Shown here piece by piece: positions 63,111-64,000 of a stretch of 64,000 bases of DNA. Position numbers and translations under genes: made by a program. Under the pieces are notes generated by a model. The model was not told where the DNA came from and did not search any database. It was given only the letters and a program-made list of their open reading frames with translations. The stretch is from Rhodovarius lipocyclicus (GTDB lineage: Bacteria > Pseudomonadota > Alphaproteobacteria > Acetobacterales > Acetobacteraceae), in contig NZ_JAAABL010000012.1 in the NCBI RefSeq assembly GCF_009900765.1, forward strand, positions 1-64,000, in the 5' to 3' direction. How positions within the stretch are numbered: position 1 is the first letter of the stretch; each line of letters begins with the position of its first letter.

Positions 63111-63940
63111 GCCTCGTGCGCCGCGACCCAGGCCTCGGCCACCTCGGTGCCGGTGGCGAACCACACGTCGGGGAAGGTCTTGATGAAGGCGATCATCTCC
63201 CGCAGCATCGCGATGCGGGCCGGGCGGCCGGACACCTGCGGGTGCATGACCAGGTTGTACAGCCCGCCCCAGCGATAGATCTCGCGGAACTCGTCCTGGA
63301 ACACGCTCAGGATATGGCTGTTGGTGAAGATCGGCCGCGGGTTCTTGACCGAGAACAGCGCATAGGGCGCGTCATCCGTGCTCCAATGCCAGGGCAGTTC
63401 GACCGGGCCCTTACCGCCATCGGGTGCGGCCATGCGGTACGGCACGACATCATCCAGCAGCGAGCTGTCATAGAGGAAATCATGCTGGCCGAGCAGGCGG
63501 ATCAGGTTGTCGCTGGTCTCGCCCGCCGGGGAGCGATAGCCCTTCGGCACCACGCCCAGCACGCTTTTCAGGGCGTGCAGCCCCTTCTCCATCTCCTCGA
63601 CCTCCTTCTCGGGGAAGTCGGGATCGACCCAGGCGTGGGAGTAGCTGTGATGGGCGATCTCATGCCCCTGCTTCAGGATCATCTCGCAGCGCTGGGTGTG
63701 GTTTTCCACCGTCCAGCCGGGGATGAAGAAGGTGGCGCGGCCATCGAGATCGGCGTCGTGCAGCGTCTCCAGGATCTTCGGCACGCCCACCTTGGCGCCA
63801 TAAGTGCCCTGGCTCAGCGTGCCCGGCCGGCGCGCATTGGCCGGGTCGCGGGACAGCCACAGCGTCTCGGCATCGAAATCGAAGGTCAGCATGACGGCGA
63901 CCTTCGCGCCGCCGGGCCATTTCACGGACTTGTCGATCAT
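63107..63940 (-). CDS. Polysaccharide-deacetylase-family (NodB/CE4) amidohydrolase
   Basis: Protein of 277 residues without a signal peptide, so it acts in the cytoplasm. Metal-site motifs: TFDFDAE (about 19-25) and HEIAHHSYSHAW (about 93-104). FFIPGWTVENH and GYRSPAGETS also fit the family. Cytosolic members in amide-catabolic operons act on small cyclic amides or N-formyl/acetyl compounds rather than chitin; the coupling with amidase and LLM genes supports this. Overlaps both neighbours by 4 bases. Confidence 0.85.
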   Translation of the reverse strand: MIDKSVKWPGGAKVAVMLTFDFDAETLWLSRDPANARRPGTLSQGTYGAKVGVPKILETLHDADLDGRATFFIPGWTVENHTQRCEMILKQGHEIAHHSYSHAWVDPDFPEKEVEEMEKGLHALKSVLGVVPKGYRSPAGETSDNLIRLLGQHDFLYDSSLLDDVVPYRMAAPDGGKGPVELPWHWSTDDAPYALFSVKNPRPIFTNSHILSVFQDEFREIYRWGGLYNLVMHPQVSGRPARIAMLREMIAFIKTFPDVWFATGTEVAEAWVAAHEA

Positions 63941-64000
63941 CCCATCACCTCTTCACCGGGTTCGCGCGGCGGATTGCGGGAGGTGATCCACCCCCCGTCC
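63937..64000 (-). CDS. Partial upstream gene of the minus operon
   Basis: The minus strand from the window edge reads DGGWITSRNPPREPGEEVMG and stops at 63937-63939, overlapping the deacetylase start by 4 bases. DGGWITSRNP resembles the C-terminal DGNLITSRxP of DJ-1/PfpI-type proteins, but 20 residues are too few for a firm call. It shows that the operon starts beyond the window. Confidence 0.4.
   Translation of the reverse strand, partial: DGGWITSRNPPREPGEEVMG

Noticed and set aside
1-64000. CRISPR array, rRNA genes or riboswitch
   Set aside because: No regularly spaced repeats, no rRNA-like stretches and no recognisable riboswitch core were seen on either strand.

Overview
The window looks like chromosome of a GC-rich alphaproteobacterium, most likely an Acetobacteraceae member of the Roseomonas type. 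The reasons are expanded peptide-type ABC transporters, Bug/TTT-type binding proteins, LLM flavin monooxygenases, an ImuA gene, and an alphaproteobacterial SOS box (GAAC-N7-GAAC). No rRNA, complete tRNA or CRISPR array was seen. Everything here was read by eye; no database search was run.

About 1-31.75 kb is a mosaic mobile or defence island. It opens with the cut end of an IS5-type element (1-125). Next is the packaging end of a prophage: ParB-like/DNA methyltransferase, DUF5681 protein, large terminase and a small SpoVG-like protein (0.3-4.3 kb). A secreted thermonuclease, a frameshifted imuA behind a perfect SOS box and a molybdopterin-oxidoreductase fragment follow (4.3-5.6 kb). A six-gene copper-resistance operon runs on the minus strand from 13.3 to 5.8 kb: cupredoxin, CopA oxidase, CopB, CopR, CopS and a Cu P-type ATPase, coupled by overlaps or tiny gaps. 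After an AraC remnant, TTCCCTG iterons and the first copy of a 270-bp repeat come a two-gene PLD-like module and then the tail end of a prophage (16.2-21.7 kb). No portal, capsid or head genes lie between terminase and tail, so the copper cargo occupies the place of the head module. A minus-strand group follows (21.9-26.1 kb): lysozyme-like protein, lipoprotein, M15-type peptidase and unknowns.

At 26.27-31.14 kb is the most interesting locus: a four-helix membrane protein, a TIR-domain protein, and a 1293-residue protein with STAND NTPase, TPR repeats and a C-terminal trypsin-like protease with an intact triad. A (CG)7 tract sits exactly where the TIR frame ends, and gaining one CG unit would fuse TIR to the NTPase. 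This resembles an NTP-dependent anti-phage/abortive-infection system, possibly phase-variable. Just past it lie a tRNA-3'-end-like motif and the second 270-bp repeat copy, at a constant offset of 17,080 bp. Then comes a nested scar: an IS3 transposase C-terminus, a large-serine-recombinase N-terminus and a truncated ABC binding-protein gene. I read this scar as the right edge of the island.

From 32.6 kb to the end the DNA is ordinary, dense catabolic and transport chromosome. It holds a peptide ABC transporter (32.6-37.7 kb), then an AzgA-type purine permease with a convergent PuuE-type deacetylase and Bug protein. A GntR regulator with an extra N-terminal HTH and twin palindromic operators comes next, followed by a second Bug protein, a nitrilase, a LysR regulator, an OYE reductase and an LLM monooxygenase. 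A second peptide ABC transporter is followed by hydantoinase/oxoprolinase subunits and a cytochrome P450 (48.2-58.7 kb). After a strong terminator, a minus-strand operon (64.0-58.9 kb) encodes a partial protein, a deacetylase, an amidase, an LLM monooxygenase and a peptide-type binding protein. Together these suggest uptake and breakdown of nitrogen-containing organic compounds (amides, nitriles, cyclic ureides, purines).
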